Source of the DNA: Bacillota bacterium
GTDB taxonomy: Bacteria > Bacillota_I > Bacilli_A > Erysipelotrichales > Erysipelotrichaceae
Direction of reading: 5' to 3'
DNA length: 23,583 bases
Assembly (NCBI GenBank): GCA_023388535.1
Contig: JAEWFZ010000004.1
Span: 1 to 23,583 of the forward strand
Part shown: one piece after another, positions 7,392 to 15,621 of the stretch
Numbering within the stretch: the first letter of the stretch is position 1
Layout of the letters: every line of letters begins with the position of its first letter
Program-made: the position numbers and the translations under genes
Notes under the pieces: generated by a model
Told to the model about the DNA's origin: nothing
Databases searched by the model: none
Seen by the model: the letters and a program-made list of their open reading frames with translations, nothing else

Positions 7392-9587
7392 CTAGTAATC
7401 TAAGCTTAGATCCGCAATGTCGTTTGACCAATCCCAAACTGGAGTAGTTTCTAGGCCCTTAACACGAATATGATACATGTCATAGTATTCGTTAGAATAT
7501 AGAGGCAGTCTTGGTAAGTTTTCGTTATACCATAGTGCCCACTCTAACCAGGCGTCTGCGTATTCTTCAACCTTGTCGGAAGATAGTTTACGCATGTTTT
7601 CTACTAACTCGTCAACCTTAGGATCATCAACTGCAGCTGTATTATAGTCAGTTCCAATGAACGAACTATGGTAGCTGTAGAACGGATCGTACACAGCTGT
7701 GAATCCAGTAGCTAAGTTATAAGCTAAGAATTCGCGGCTTTCTGGTTCAGTACCTTCGTCATTATAGTATAACGCTAATAATGTATCGAAGTCACCCATT
7801 GTAACGGTGTATTGGAGACCAACTTTCTTACCTTTGTCTGGTAATTGAGCGTTAATGGTATCCGTTACTTCGTTCTCAGTAGTACCAAAGTGGTTGATAC
7901 GAAGTTGTTTGCCATCAGCGTCATAACGCCAGTAATCGAATCCTTCTTTATTAGATTCATAAGCAGTAATAGCTTTGGCAGCGTCCCATGGAGTGGTTCC
8001 GTCTTTCTCGAATTTGTATGGAGAAGCATCTAGAGCTGCGTTAGCTTTATCGAAGTCTTCTGTATAGGAAATAGCTTTCTCTTCAAATTGATCTTTACGA
8101 GCTTGGTACATCCATTGTGATAAACCATACTCACCATCTACGATGGATCCATATCCACCAAGAACGTTTTGAACAAACTGTTGACGGTCAAGCAAGTAAG
8201 CAACAGCTTGACGTACTTCTTTATGTTTCGTAGGACCACCATTATTAACAAATGAGATCATACCATAACCATTACGGCTATATGAAGTGTAACCAGCTTT
8301 ATCTGGGTTTTGTTTAATTTTCTCAATCTTTTCACCTTGGATAACACCAAGAACTAAATCGATATCCCCAGTTAAGATTTGGTCCATATCAGTTTTTTGG
8401 TTAATAGTCTTAATCATTACGTTTTTGATCGTAGGTTTCTTACCACGGAAGTCGCCAACGTATTTGTCGTTAAGAGTAACTGTAACCGTCTTGTTTTCTA
8501 GAGAAACAAAATTATAAGCACCTGAAGTAACAGTTGGATTAAAACGGAATGTATCTGCTACCCAGTACGCGTTTGTTTGTAACAAGAAACGTGCAGCGCC
8601 ATCAGCACCAGGAAGTGCAGCGCCTTCTCTTTGAGCTACTAAAGCATCAACTGCTTTTTGACCATCATCAATCTTCTTTTGTGCAGCTTTATGAGCATCT
8701 GATCCTTCTTCAATCTTGACCTCTGGGTCATCCGATTTAAGAGCATCTTCTAATTTAGCTTTTAAGCCATCAACTGCAGCTTGGTCACGCTTGATACGAG
8801 AATCTAAGTTATCTTGGAACGCTTTAACGTCAGCATCGGATAATGTATATCCTTCTTTAACTACTAACGACGATCCATCTTCACCAATTGCTAAGTTTGG
8901 TGAATAGACGTGCATCGGTGTAGGAGCCGCTGAAGCATAAGCAGTTTCATAGAAATAAGGAAGATTCTTAGCAGCAATCGTTAGCTGGAATTCATATTCA
9001 CCGAGCAATTTAACGCCTGGGAATGAGTCAGCTTCACCTTTACGATATTCAGCATGTCCGACTAAACCATCTCCAGGAATCGAAGAAGATCCAGTAGCAG
9101 CCATTTCTTTAGAATCTGTAAAGAGATAGGAGAAGACAAAGTCTTTGGCAGTAATTGGAGTTCCATCGTTCCAAACTAGGTTTTCTTGTAACACGTATTT
9201 GAAGGTTTTGTTTCCTTCTTCATCCGTAGAAACTTCTGGTTCACCTTTAACAACTGTTGGGTTCAATTGGAACTTTCCACCTTCGTCGGTCACGTAAGTA
9301 CCGTATCCGTGAATTAAGTTCTTAATCCATACGTCATAGGTAGAGTTACCAAATCCGTCGATATAAGATCCACTCAACTCAGGGGCTCCGATTACTAACG
9401 TATCCGAAGGGTTTTTGGTTGGAGCTTTACCACCCGTACCAGTTTCTACTGGTTCCGTAGGGGTATCTGTTGGTGTTTCTGCTGGTGTTTCACTTGGCGT
9501 TTCAGCTGGTTTCGGTGGCGTTGTACCACACGATACCAATAACGCTAAGACAAACATTACAGCAAGAAGTTTTTTAATTAATTTCAT
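7392..9587 (-). CDS. oppA: peptide-binding lipoprotein OppA with helical insertion
   Basis: A 731-residue substrate-binding lipoprotein of the SBP_bac_5 type, anchored outside the membrane. The signal peptide MKLIKKLLAVMFVLALLVSC ends in an LVSC lipobox with the lipidated cysteine at 20. A Thr/Pro/Glu-rich linker follows (about 24-58), then the binding domain with NLVWNDGTPITAKDFVFSY. Residues about 250-333 are an extra charged stretch with two helical pieces (DNLDSRIKRDQAAVDGLKAK; HKAAQKKIDDGQKAVDALVA) before the family fold resumes at NPTVTSGAYNF. The ATG at 9587 was chosen over the one at 9593 because AAGGAGG lies 6 bases before it but directly abuts the earlier one. Confidence 0.92.
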   Translation of the reverse strand: MKLIKKLLAVMFVLALLVSCGTTPPKPAETPSETPAETPTDTPTEPVETGTGGKAPTKNPSDTLVIGAPELSGSYIDGFGNSTYDVWIKNLIHGYGTYVTDEGGKFQLNPTVVKGEPEVSTDEEGNKTFKYVLQENLVWNDGTPITAKDFVFSYLFTDSKEMAATGSSSIPGDGLVGHAEYRKGEADSFPGVKLLGEYEFQLTIAAKNLPYFYETAYASAAPTPMHVYSPNLAIGEDGSSLVVKEGYTLSDADVKAFQDNLDSRIKRDQAAVDGLKAKLEDALKSDDPEVKIEEGSDAHKAAQKKIDDGQKAVDALVAQREGAALPGADGAARFLLQTNAYWVADTFRFNPTVTSGAYNFVSLENKTVTVTLNDKYVGDFRGKKPTIKNVMIKTINQKTDMDQILTGDIDLVLGVIQGEKIEKIKQNPDKAGYTSYSRNGYGMISFVNNGGPTKHKEVRQAVAYLLDRQQFVQNVLGGYGSIVDGEYGLSQWMYQARKDQFEEKAISYTEDFDKANAALDASPYKFEKDGTTPWDAAKAITAYESNKEGFDYWRYDADGKQLRINHFGTTENEVTDTINAQLPDKGKKVGLQYTVTMGDFDTLLALYYNDEGTEPESREFLAYNLATGFTAVYDPFYSYHSSFIGTDYNTAAVDDPKVDELVENMRKLSSDKVEEYADAWLEWALWYNENLPRLPLYSNEYYDMYHIRVKGLETTPVWDWSNDIADLSLDY

Positions 9588-9635
9588 ATCCATCCTCCTT
9601 GTATGAAATGTTTACAGAGTATTCTGCATGTAACT

Positions 9636-9664
9636 ATTATATTGATTCTATTTTGTAATGTCAA
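9636..9664 (-). promoter_or_regulatory. consensus promoter of the opp operon
   Basis: TTGACA (9664-9659) and TATAAT (9641-9636) separated by exactly 17 bases: both hexamers match the sigma-A consensus perfectly. The predicted leader of about 40 bases contains no visible riboswitch or T-box. This implies strong, housekeeping expression of oppA. Confidence 0.9.
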
Positions 9665-9676
9665 GAAAATATTGTA

Positions 9677-9742
9677 AACTTCCTGATAAAATCAGGAAGT
9701 TAGTTTCATTATTGTTTTCATTTATGAAAAAACTTTCATAAA
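9677..9742 (-). terminator. two hairpins between the alarmone synthetase gene and oppA
   Basis: A weak 9-bp hairpin (TTTATGAAA / TTTCATAAA, 9721-9742) follows the synthetase stop, then an 11-bp GC-richer hairpin (arms 9677-9687 and 9691-9701, 3-base loop) with a T-rich but interrupted tail TTTACAATATTTTC. The second is the likely terminator, and it ends just before the oppA -35. Confidence 0.6.
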
Positions 9743-9749
9743 CATAGGT

Positions 9750-10427
9750 TTATTCGAGGCTCTTCTTCATATTAATTAGATAGAACAATTCCTGCATCCG
9801 ATAGTCGGTCTGACTGATGACATCGCCGACCCGTTTTAATTGTTCACTAATTTCATCCTTATTCGCTAAATCTTGTTTATAGTTTAATTCATGTTCCATC
9901 GAAGCCCACCAATCCATAGCGATCGTCCTTAGTTGTAGTTCCACCGTTAACATCTCTTTGTTATACTCGAAAAAAACCGGAATCGACAAAATCATATGTA
10001 AACTACGATAGCCATTCTCTTTAGGATGTTTAATATAGTCTTTTTCTTCGAGCAGCTTTACATCGTCCTGTCGTAACAGCATTTGTTTCACCAAATAGAT
10101 ATCATCTATATATGGGGTAATAACTCGAATTCCAGCAATATCATGTAAATGTTTCAAGGCGTTATCCAAATTGACATCCAATTCTAATCGCTCTAATTTC
10201 TTACAAATACTGCGTGGTTCTTTGATTCGACTGCGTATTGAATCGATTGGTATATGTTGTTGACGATATTGGGCCTCTTTACTTAATACATTAAGTCTTG
10301 TTTCAATTTCTAATAAGGCACAGCTATAGCGCATTACCATCTCTTGGTAAATCTCAGGATCGCTAACTAATTTAGAAACTTCCATTTCCTGATTTAAAAT
10401 ATCATTCTCATAAAAAATAACGTTCAC
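9750..10427 (-). CDS. small alarmone synthetase, RelP/RelQ type
   Basis: A 225-residue cytoplasmic protein with only the RelA/SpoT synthetase domain, so predicted to transfer pyrophosphate from ATP to GDP/GTP to make (p)ppGpp. Visible motifs are RIKEPRSICKKL (67-78), LHDIAGIRV (94-102), KDYIKHPKENGYRSLHM (129-145), and VELQLRTIAMDWWASMEHEL, where E163 matches the catalytic glutamate. No hydrolase HD, TGS or ACT domain is present, which fits the single-domain synthetases. The GTG at 10427 is the chosen start, with AGAGG about 7 bases upstream; the frame stays open further upstream but through the promoter. Assignment to RelP or RelQ specifically is not possible by eye. Confidence 0.9.
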   Translation of the reverse strand: MNVIFYENDILNQEMEVSKLVSDPEIYQEMVMRYSCALLEIETRLNVLSKEAQYRQQHIPIDSIRSRIKEPRSICKKLERLELDVNLDNALKHLHDIAGIRVITPYIDDIYLVKQMLLRQDDVKLLEEKDYIKHPKENGYRSLHMILSIPVFFEYNKEMLTVELQLRTIAMDWWASMEHELNYKQDLANKDEISEQLKRVGDVISQTDYRMQELFYLINMKKSLE

Positions 10428-10479
10428 AGTATTACCTCTTCTATTTTTATAAGGGTATAAAGTAACTCTCTTCCGTACA

Positions 10480-10504
10480 TTAACTATATCACAGATAATC
10501 AAAT
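10480..10504 (-). promoter_or_regulatory. extended -10 promoter and shared element upstream of alarmone synthetase
   Basis: TATAGT at 10488-10483 is preceded by TGTG plus one base (10493-10490), a TRTGn extended -10. No good -35 is seen. The 25 bases 10504-10480 match 22 positions of the region upstream of rex at 20994-20970. The leader to the GTG start is about 50 bases. Confidence 0.6.
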
Positions 10505-10527
10505 TCGAGGTATTTCCTTCAATCTTC

Positions 10528-10555
10528 TTGAACTATCGTTTCAGAGTTTTATAAT
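10528..10555 (+). promoter_or_regulatory. ferritin promoter
   Basis: TTGAAC at 10528-10533 and TATAAT at 10550-10555, spacing 16. The gene has a strong AAAGGAGG ribosome binding site at 10562-10569, 7 bases before the ATG. No convincing Fur or PerR palindrome was found. Confidence 0.65.
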
Positions 10556-10576
10556 AAGGTTAAAGGAGGTTTTCGC

Positions 10577-11089
10577 ATGTTAGATCAAAAAGTTATTGAC
10601 TTAATTCAACGTCAAATTCAAAGAGAATGGTTCTCTGCCTATCTCTATCTCGATTTTATGTATTATTTAGAAGACAAGTCGCTCTTAGGGTTCAAAAACT
10701 GGTATGACATTCAAGCCCAAGAAGAACGCGACCATGCCAGACTATTCGCTCAATATCTGTTAAACCAAAACATTAGACCCGTTCTAGAAACTATCGAAAG
10801 ACCAGACCAACATTATCAGGACGTCTTAGAAATTCTCAACAAAGGTTTAGAACACGAAAAGTTTGTCACCGCTTCAATTCATGAAATTGTCGATGCGGCT
10901 CACGAAGCCAAAGATTATCGAACTTTAGAATTTCTGAATTGGTTTGTGAAAGAACAAAGCGAAGAAGAAACGAATGCCAACGAATTAATCGCAAAATATG
11001 AACTCTTCGCTTCGACCCCACAGGGATTATATGCGCTCGACCAAGAACTCGGTACCAGAGTCTATAGTCCTCCTAGTCTAGTCTTATAG
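10577..11089 (+). CDS. ftn: ferritin (non-heme iron storage protein)
   Basis: A 170-residue protein of normal bacterial ferritin length. It would assemble into the 24-subunit shell that oxidises Fe(II) and stores iron in the cytosol. Ferroxidase residues are all visible at the expected places: E17, Y24, E50 and H53 (in QEERDHA, 48-54), E94, Q127 and E130. The haem-binding methionine pattern of bacterioferritin is not apparent, so the call is Ftn rather than Bfr. It is monocistronic, transcribed divergently from the alarmone synthetase, with its own promoter and a strong terminator. Confidence 0.95.
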   Translation: MLDQKVIDLIQRQIQREWFSAYLYLDFMYYLEDKSLLGFKNWYDIQAQEERDHARLFAQYLLNQNIRPVLETIERPDQHYQDVLEILNKGLEHEKFVTASIHEIVDAAHEAKDYRTLEFLNWFVKEQSEEETNANELIAKYELFASTPQGLYALDQELGTRVYSPPSLVL

Positions 11090-11090
11090 T

Positions 11091-11117
11091 CAAAAACCAG
11101 CCTCGCTGGTTTTTTTA
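11091..11117. terminator. bidirectional terminator between ferritin and SanA-like gene
   Basis: The stem ACCAGC / GCTGGT (11096-11101 and 11105-11110) has an adjoining A-run on the left and T-run on the right. It ends ferritin transcription on the plus strand (7 T) and the convergent SanA-like gene on the minus strand (5 T), whose stop codon lies within the T-run at 11117-11115. Confidence 0.9.
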
Positions 11118-11771
11118 TGGTTTATTCGTAATGTCTCCCGACCATTCAATATTTATATCCGATTGGCGAAGTGGGTATTGTGGATCTAAAACAGCCTGGA
11201 CAAAATCTTTATTACGCGCAAAATACTCACGAACCTGTTGATAAAGACTAGTTGATTTAAGTTCTTTGGCAGGATAGCCAAAAGTCTCGATACCTTGACG
11301 ATGACCCAGATAGACAGCACGCGGTAAATGATATTGTTGAGTCACCACCAAAATATACTTAAGGTTGAAAACTCGACCCATATTAAACATTGAACGATAG
11401 GTCGTCGTACCGCCGTAATCTATAAAGATGCGATAGGAAGGTACGCCGTTTTCAATTAGGTAGTCTTTCATAACCGAGACTTCATCTTGATTATCATAAA
11501 AACTCTTACCGGTCACGATGATTCTACGACTCACGCCTTTTTCATATAAGAACAAGGCGGTATCCAATCGTTCCTTGACTACTGGGAGCGGTTCACCATC
11601 CTCAACTTTCGCCCCTAAAACCACAATCGCTTCAAACGGTTGATTATATAAGGTAGATTCGCTTAAGAAATAGTTTCGATACGGTTTAATTAAATGATGA
11701 TTAATCGTTAACGATAATCCAATCAAAATTATGATAACTAAACCAAGCAATCGTAAGCCACGTTTTACCAT
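11115..11771 (-). CDS. SanA/YdcF-like DUF218 envelope protein
   Basis: A 218-residue protein with one N-terminal membrane span (about residues 8-24) and a DUF218 domain. Family hallmarks are AIVVLGAKVEDGEPLPVVKER near the domain start, RRIIVTGK, and VTQQYHLPRAVYLGHRQGI. Relatives include SanA, linked to envelope barrier function; the biochemical activity of the family is not settled. The ATG at 11771 was chosen, with a GGGTGG site 5 bases upstream. It overlaps the end of the DUF554 gene, so the two form an operon with likely coupled translation. An ATG four codons upstream lacks a ribosome binding site. Confidence 0.85.
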   Translation of the reverse strand: MVKRGLRLLGLVIIILIGLSLTINHHLIKPYRNYFLSESTLYNQPFEAIVVLGAKVEDGEPLPVVKERLDTALFLYEKGVSRRIIVTGKSFYDNQDEVSVMKDYLIENGVPSYRIFIDYGGTTTYRSMFNMGRVFNLKYILVVTQQYHLPRAVYLGHRQGIETFGYPAKELKSTSLYQQVREYFARNKDFVQAVLDPQYPLRQSDINIEWSGDITNKP

Positions 11772-12445
11772 AATGCCACCCATTGATACAAAATAACGAT
11801 CAAAATAGCTGGTAAACCATTAGCTATTTTGATCTTCTTAATATCCAATAAATCTAAAGCCAAAGCTACAATCAAAACCGACCCAACTGCTCCTATCTCA
11901 ACAATTACCTCGGGAGACAAAAAAGCGCTCAAATCTTTAGCTAATAAAAAGATGCTACCCTGATATAAGACGACCACCAACGCCGAAGCGATAACGCCTA
12001 GTCCATAAATCGAACCATAAATTAAAGTACTGATGAAATCTAATATCGTTTTAATCCAGAGAATGTTTCCATCGCCGGTTAAACCCAAGTTCAATGGTCC
12101 AATAATCGCCATCGAACCAATACAGTGGATCATCACCATCATGATAAAAGCTTTAGAAAAACCTTCATCTCTTTTAGCAAACTTGTTTTCGATGGACTTT
12201 CCAAATTGTTGTAATTTCCCATCAATATCAATTATGGAACCCAGCAGTGAGCCAATAACGATGCTGACCAACATTAAAATCGGTAATTTGGTTTCGATAG
12301 CCCCCATGATACCAACAATCAACACTACTATATTGACCATCACTAAGGTGAATTCCAATTGTGATTTTGAAAAAAACTTAGACAAGAGTTTAGCTAGTAA
12401 CCCAGCTACGACAATCACAATTCCATTAAGTAATACTAATTTCAA
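11765..12445 (-). CDS. DUF554 (YdfK/YqgA-like) membrane protein
   Basis: A 226-residue integral membrane protein with about six or seven hydrophobic segments. Recognisable family features are the N-terminal NGIVIVVAGLLAKLL, the SIVIGSLLGSIIDID stretch, IGSMAIIGPLNLGLTGD and the later LDFISTLIYGSIYGLGV. Function in the family is unknown; a transporter role is only suspected. The start is a TTG at 12445 preceded by GAGG 8 bases upstream, with no better in-frame ATG before the first conserved segment. First gene of a two-gene operon with the SanA-like gene. Confidence 0.85.
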   Translation of the reverse strand: MKLVLLNGIVIVVAGLLAKLLSKFFSKSQLEFTLVMVNIVVLIVGIMGAIETKLPILMLVSIVIGSLLGSIIDIDGKLQQFGKSIENKFAKRDEGFSKAFIMMVMIHCIGSMAIIGPLNLGLTGDGNILWIKTILDFISTLIYGSIYGLGVIASALVVVLYQGSIFLLAKDLSAFLSPEVIVEIGAVGSVLIVALALDLLDIKKIKIANGLPAILIVILYQWVALW

Positions 12446-12472
12446 CGCCGGTTCCTCACTTGTTACTTATCT

Positions 12473-12483
12473 ATTTTAGCATA
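12473..12483 (-). promoter_or_regulatory. extended -10 promoter of the DUF554 operon
   Basis: TAAAAT at 12478-12473 preceded by TATG plus one base, matching the TRTGn extended -10 form. No convincing -35 is visible. Confidence 0.5.
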
Positions 12484-12534
12484 CTATTAACGAATAAGGA
12501 CATCGCTATGGTATCATGTAGTTGGTGAAAAAAG

Positions 12535-13494
12535 ATGAAAAAAATACAATATGGAATTCTCTCAACAGCTACTATCGTACCTCGATTTGTCAAAGCCGTC
12601 CAAAACACGAATCATAGTGAAGTTTTAGCGATTGCTTCTAGAAGTCAAAATAAAGCCGATGCCCTAGCTAAAGAACTCAATATCGAACGCGCTTACGGAT
12701 CGTATCAACAACTATACGATGATCCTGAGATTGATATTATTTATATTGCGACGATAAACGAAAATCACTATCAAGATATGATGGATGCTCTAAATCACGG
12801 CAAACATGTCGTCTGTGAAAAACCGTTTACGCTTACCACCCAACAAGCCAGAGAAGTTTTCGAGTTGGCTAAAGCGAAGAATCTGTTTTTGATGGAAGCT
12901 CAAAAATCGGTATTCTTACCAGTAACCCTACAGATCAAAGAATATATTGATCAACAAAAACTTGGCAAGCTGCTACAAGTTGAAATGAGCTCTTCTCATA
13001 CCGGTAAACATTCCGATGGCCATTGGATGTTAGATCAACACCAAGGTGGTGCATGGATTCCTTCCGCAACCTATACGATTGAATACCTCGATTTCTTAAT
13101 CGGCTCAAAACCCGATGACTATCAAGCACAATTAACGTTAATGGAAACCAAAGCGATCGATGAAGTCAGTATTAACTTACGTTATCAGAACGTCCTAGCC
13201 CATAGCTTTATATCGGTTAAAACCGCCACCAAAAACACAGCCACCTTTTACTTTGAAGAAGGTTATATCGAAGTCTTTGAGTTTTGGAAAGCGCGCGGTT
13301 ATACAGTGCACCATTGGAAAACAAAAGAAGAGAACTATGTATCTCTTCCGGTTGATTATGAAATGATCTATGAAGTTAATCATATCCATGAATGTCTAAG
13401 TAATAATCTCATCACCAGTCCAGTAATGAGTCCAGAAATGACCATTAACTGCGTGGAACTGGTAGAAGCCGTTTATCAACAAAGTCTAGTCTAA
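12535..13494 (+). CDS. Gfo/Idh/MocA-family NAD(P)-dependent oxidoreductase
   Basis: A 319-residue cytosolic dehydrogenase. The N-terminal Rossmann fold begins KIQYGILSTATIVPRF with a family-typical G-I-L-x-T-A turn, then IASRSQNKADALAKEL, and the signature CEKPFTL (94-100) whose lysine helps catalysis in the family. MEAQKSVFLP (120-129) and the C-terminal beta-sheet domain fit the dihydrodiol or sugar dehydrogenase-like branch. The substrate cannot be told from sequence. It is transcribed divergently from the DUF554 gene and has a modest GGTGA ribosome binding site. Its last 9 bases overlap the end of the convergent LTA-synthase gene. Confidence 0.9.
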   Translation: MKKIQYGILSTATIVPRFVKAVQNTNHSEVLAIASRSQNKADALAKELNIERAYGSYQQLYDDPEIDIIYIATINENHYQDMMDALNHGKHVVCEKPFTLTTQQAREVFELAKAKNLFLMEAQKSVFLPVTLQIKEYIDQQKLGKLLQVEMSSSHTGKHSDGHWMLDQHQGGAWIPSATYTIEYLDFLIGSKPDDYQAQLTLMETKAIDEVSINLRYQNVLAHSFISVKTATKNTATFYFEEGYIEVFEFWKARGYTVHHWKTKEENYVSLPVDYEMIYEVNHIHECLSNNLITSPVMSPEMTINCVELVEAVYQQSLV

Positions 13495-15531
13495 TTCAGG
13501 CCACTTAGCTACTTTGTTAATATGACGATAATAATCCTTTTCTAAAATCAATCGACTATAATTATACCGTTGATTTACCAATCGGTTCATAGTTTGAACG
13601 TAGCCTTCCGGTACTTCAACCCCTGGATTTGGGGTAAATTTCTTCGTCTTCGTATTATATCGTCCCAAATCACTAATCCACGAACGATTAACCAAGATAA
13701 CCAAGCCTGGGGTATCGGATAATATATCACGTCCCATAACTAATCTCGAATCAAAGGGGATGCCCATCAAATTATAGACTGTCGGAAGTATATCTAAACT
13801 AGACGACAGTTTTTCTATGGTCGCTGGTTTAATCCCATCGTAATAAACCAATAACGAACCGCGATATAATTCAAAATGTTCTTCTACCACTTCACCCGCT
13901 AATTCATCAATCGATGCTTTCGGTAAACCATAAGGATAATGATCCGCGTTAACCACGATTAAGGTCTTTTCAGCTAACCCCTTTTCTCTTAACGTATCAA
14001 TCAAAAGCTTCATCGCCCGATCAAACTCAATTTGAGTAGCCATATAGCCTTTGGCTTCCATCGTTTTATAAGGCAAATGTTCGACTAAGCTACGATTTTT
14101 GGTAGCAATAAAGTTATCGCTAAATTTATACCCTAAATGTCCACTAACGGTTAAATAATAGGTATGGAATTTTTCATGGTCCATGTAGCGATGCATAGTT
14201 TCAGTCATTAAATCAATATCGGATTCTGGCCAAGTTTTACGTATATCAAGACCATTACCAATCCCCATATAAATATAACCCATATTTGGATGAGAAATAT
14301 TCCGTTTATAATAGGAATAGGTATGATTGTGAAAGGCCATCGTGTGGTATCCATAGCGACGTAAAAGATTTCCATAAGTAAAGGCTAAATCATTTTTTTG
14401 TTCACCCGACTTAGCTAGGGACCAAACTCCGCCTTTCGGAATCAAACCCGTCACCCCAACATACTCACCATCGGAGGTCGAAACCGACCAAACCGGATTA
14501 TAAAAATTAGTAAATTTCAAGCCCTTCTCTTGCATCATATATAAAGTAGGAGTCAATTCTTTATCGACACTAAAACGAGAGTAAGCTTCGGCGGTGATAA
14601 AGATCATATTAAAGTCTTTAGCTATGCCCGTATAATCATTTTGATAGGAAGGTTTTACCTGACTAAAATATTCGTCCATCTGTTTTAGGGTTTTGTCATT
14701 TGTGGAATTTATTAATTTATCAAAATCAATATCCAAGGTCCATGGAATTCTCGGAGCTTCTGGCTCAACATTGGTTTCTACCGGTGTTTCGGTTATCGTT
14801 TCCACTCCAGTTTCCGTCATTGTTTCTGGGTCTTTTACAATTGGAATCACCGGTTCAACGACCACCGGATCGGTATCTATTTCGATAGGCTCTGGGGAAA
14901 AATAGTTTCTAAAATCAATCCGCATCGCCGTTAAAAGACCAAATTCACTACTAGCCTGCAAAGGTTGACTTTCCGTGTGGTATAAAGCTCGAACCGAAGG
15001 GGCTCCGTTAGTTTGAGTAGAGATTAACCAAATTAAACCAAACCAAAGCACAAAAATAGGCACCAAAGACCATAAACCAGACTTTTGAAAGCCATTGGCT
15101 ACCGGCTCCGATTTGGCATAAACTACTACAAATAAAACAGTCGGAATAAAGAATAAAATAATCGCCCACCAGTTTTGTAGGATTAAGTTAATAATATCTT
15201 TATAAAACTCAGCTACTTGTGCTCCATTCATCATGGAATAGATGGTATAAAGCGTTTTAAACATTTGATAATACAAAAGTTGAGAAACAAACAAAAGTCC
15301 CATGATGAATAAAAGAACACCCACCACCCATGGCCTAATTCTAGATGGCACTAGATTCAAGATAAAATAAGCACTTAAACCAAATAAGACTGAAAAGAAA
15401 AAATTAAACAAGGAAAGCGAAAGACTATCAAATACCAACCAACTAAATAAAAGTCCACTTAATAATCGTACCGTAAATATATACATGGCTTGTAGCCAAG
15501 GCGCGTTAGTTTGAGTTTTGATTCTATCCAT
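13486..15531 (-). CDS. ltaS: lipoteichoic acid synthase-type sulfatase-family membrane enzyme
   Basis: A 681-residue protein with about five N-terminal membrane spans (roughly residues 15-180) and an extracellular sulfatase-like domain. LtaS enzymes transfer glycerol-phosphate from phosphatidylglycerol to a growing polymer. Visible active-site features are E315 (in ITAEAY), the nucleophile threonine T352 (in SVSTSDGEY) and D530-H531 (in VNADHYPYG), matching LtaS E255, T300 and D475-H476. Between membrane and catalytic parts lies a low-complexity Pro/Glu/Thr/Val linker, about residues 213-260. The ATG at 15531 has GGAGG 7 bases upstream. The exact acceptor and polymer are not deducible, and other LtaS-like paralogues share these motifs. 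Confidence 0.88.
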   Translation of the reverse strand: MDRIKTQTNAPWLQAMYIFTVRLLSGLLFSWLVFDSLSLSLFNFFFSVLFGLSAYFILNLVPSRIRPWVVGVLLFIMGLLFVSQLLYYQMFKTLYTIYSMMNGAQVAEFYKDIINLILQNWWAIILFFIPTVLFVVVYAKSEPVANGFQKSGLWSLVPIFVLWFGLIWLISTQTNGAPSVRALYHTESQPLQASSEFGLLTAMRIDFRNYFSPEPIEIDTDPVVVEPVIPIVKDPETMTETGVETITETPVETNVEPEAPRIPWTLDIDFDKLINSTNDKTLKQMDEYFSQVKPSYQNDYTGIAKDFNMIFITAEAYSRFSVDKELTPTLYMMQEKGLKFTNFYNPVWSVSTSDGEYVGVTGLIPKGGVWSLAKSGEQKNDLAFTYGNLLRRYGYHTMAFHNHTYSYYKRNISHPNMGYIYMGIGNGLDIRKTWPESDIDLMTETMHRYMDHEKFHTYYLTVSGHLGYKFSDNFIATKNRSLVEHLPYKTMEAKGYMATQIEFDRAMKLLIDTLREKGLAEKTLIVVNADHYPYGLPKASIDELAGEVVEEHFELYRGSLLVYYDGIKPATIEKLSSSLDILPTVYNLMGIPFDSRLVMGRDILSDTPGLVILVNRSWISDLGRYNTKTKKFTPNPGVEVPEGYVQTMNRLVNQRYNYSRLILEKDYYRHINKVAKWPELD

Positions 15532-15553
15532 ATCATTGCCTCCTGCTCGGTTT

Positions 15554-15564
15554 ATTTTATCACA
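15554..15564 (-). promoter_or_regulatory. extended -10 promoter of ltaS
   Basis: TAAAAT at 15559-15554 preceded by TGTG plus one base, a TRTGn extended -10. It lies just after the tRNA-Ser terminator and gives a leader of about 15 bases. Confidence 0.5.
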
Positions 15565-15581
15565 TATTAACATAAAAATAA

Positions 15582-15611
15582 CAAAAACAAGCGATACCTA
15601 CATCGCTTGTT
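15582..15611 (-). terminator. terminator after tRNA-Ser
   Basis: A 9-bp stem ACAAGCGAT / ATCGCTTGT (arms 15587-15595 and 15602-15610, 6-base loop), followed on the minus strand by five T. It separates the tRNA unit from ltaS. Confidence 0.88.
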
Positions 15612-15621
15612 AATCAACCTC

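Noticed and set aside
10540..10575. Possible PerR/Fur box at the ferritin promoter
   Set aside because: Only one half-site (TTATAAT) is seen, and it coincides with the -10; the second arm does not match.
12033..12479. A 148-codon open frame on the plus strand
   Set aside because: It lies antisense to the well-supported DUF554 gene, has no ribosome binding site and no recognisable protein pattern.
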